Shown piece by piece: positions 63,227 to 64,000 of a DNA stretch of 64,000 bases. Position numbers and translations under genes: made by a program. The stretch is taken from the NCBI GenBank assembly GCA_020086605.1, contig JACBWW010000003.1:59580721-59644720 (forward strand), read 5' to 3'. The stretch is from Lanius collurio (Eukaryota; Chordata; Aves; Passeriformes; Laniidae). The notes beneath the pieces are model-generated. The model worked only from the letters and a program-made list of their open reading frames with translations. It was not told where the DNA came from and did no database searches. Numbering within the stretch: position 1 is the first letter of the stretch; each line of letters opens with the position of its first letter.

Positions 63227-64000
63227 AGGTAGGGAAAAAATCAGTGAAGCGACTGTGTCAGAATATGTGCAATTTATGAACAAGTGAAAGCCTGGGGAGA
63301 TAAGTGTCATTTACTGCTCAGCTGCAGGCTTTTGGCCAGCAAAAAAAGAGCAAAATTGCAACTGTTACATTAAACCCCATCATTTTAACCCATTCTGTGC
63401 ATGACATTGATGCAGGATCCCCCTCATTGCATCACTCAAATGTGACCTTTATGCAGACAGGAGGGGAGTGCAGCTGTAGCAGCCCCAGCTTTGCTGCTGG
63501 CTCCTCTCCTGGGGATCTGTGAGGAGGTGCACCAGGCCAAACTGCATTTCCAAGGGGTTTTGACACGGCACCTGGGAAACAGGATTTTAGAGGTCTTGTG
63601 CAAATATTTACAGACTCTCACAAAGAAAAATCTGAAGACAGGAGCCTCAGACCTCAGTTTTAAGCCTTTGCCCCAGGTTTCTCCTCCTCAGCACGTCACA
63701 GACAGCATGTGCCCTTCAATTAGCTGCTGTTTGCCAAATGCCTCGAGATTTATTTTAAGTCTGACCCCTCCACATGCATTTATAGGAGCTCAAGGGCTGA
63801 CAAGTGGGTCAGGCTGGATAACAAAAGGCTTTATTAACCCTGTCTGCTTAGGCTCCTTGCACTGGTAAATCAGGGAACCATCCTGCATTCACTTTAGTGT
63901 CACAGAGGGAAGTTTTTACACTAACTAGAAATCTTCCAAAGTATCCTCAGGTAAAATTCAGGAATCCCAGCCTCAGAGAGGAGATGGGGATGCTACCACT

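Larger units (their letters stand above)
61824..64000. other. Upstream of the ST3GAL1 start codon: 5' intron or promoter-proximal DNA
   Basis: No further coding exon is seen. The stretch contains a TGACTCA (AP-1-type) site at 62595-62601, a perfect 30-bp palindrome at 62848-62877 and a T-rich tract at 63194-63226. It has no CpG island, so the main promoter is probably beyond the window, with non-coding 5' exons in between. Confidence 0.5.

Noticed and set aside
1..64000. CRISPR arrays, operons, tRNA/rRNA genes or prokaryotic elements
   Set aside because: The sequence is plainly vertebrate genomic DNA. No spaced direct-repeat array, cloverleaf or rRNA segment was seen by eye.

Overview
The window looks like vertebrate nuclear DNA, most likely from a bird. 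It has long AT-rich non-coding stretches, short exons with GT-AG introns, and at least nine or ten truncated copies of a CR1-type LINE, the dominant avian retroelement. The CR1 ends of the form 'aatcacagaatggtttgggt' point the same way. A passerine is plausible, but the order cannot be fixed from this sequence alone.

One protein-coding gene can be supported. It lies on the minus strand between 61793 (start codon) and 38765 (end of the stop codon). Six coding exons (61482-61793, 50718-50914, 47353-47532, 42688-42733, 40392-40511, 38765-38938) join in frame through canonical GT-AG introns into a 342-residue protein. I recognise it as ST3GAL1, the Golgi beta-galactoside alpha-2,3-sialyltransferase that caps the Gal-beta-1,3-GalNAc core of O-glycans. 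The transmembrane anchor, the L, S, III and VS sialylmotifs and the conserved cysteines are all present, and I see no frameshift or premature stop.

Region by region: 1-84 is an (AGGA)n microsatellite. 85 to about 35.2 kb is non-coding, lies downstream of the gene, and holds CR1 fragments, two LTR-like stretches, simple repeats and a homeodomain/POU-motif-rich block near 31.8-32.1 kb that could be an enhancer. About 35.5-38.76 kb is probably the long 3' UTR, with a good poly(A) signal candidate at 35508-35513. 38.8-61.8 kb is the coding body, with introns carrying five CR1 fragments and a 145-bp direct duplication around an LTR-like core. 61.8-64 kb is upstream of the start codon (5' leader, 5' intron or promoter-proximal DNA) and contains a perfect 30-bp palindrome with SOX/TCF-like and E-box half-sites.

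In mammals NDRG1 lies beyond the 3' end of ST3GAL1 and ZFAT lies far beyond its 5' end. If synteny holds, the low-coordinate side faces NDRG1, but no exon of either gene is visible here. Almost all other open reading frames are random or are antisense reads of CR1 copies. I found no new multi-gene system. The most notable items are candidate regulatory structures and the duplication.
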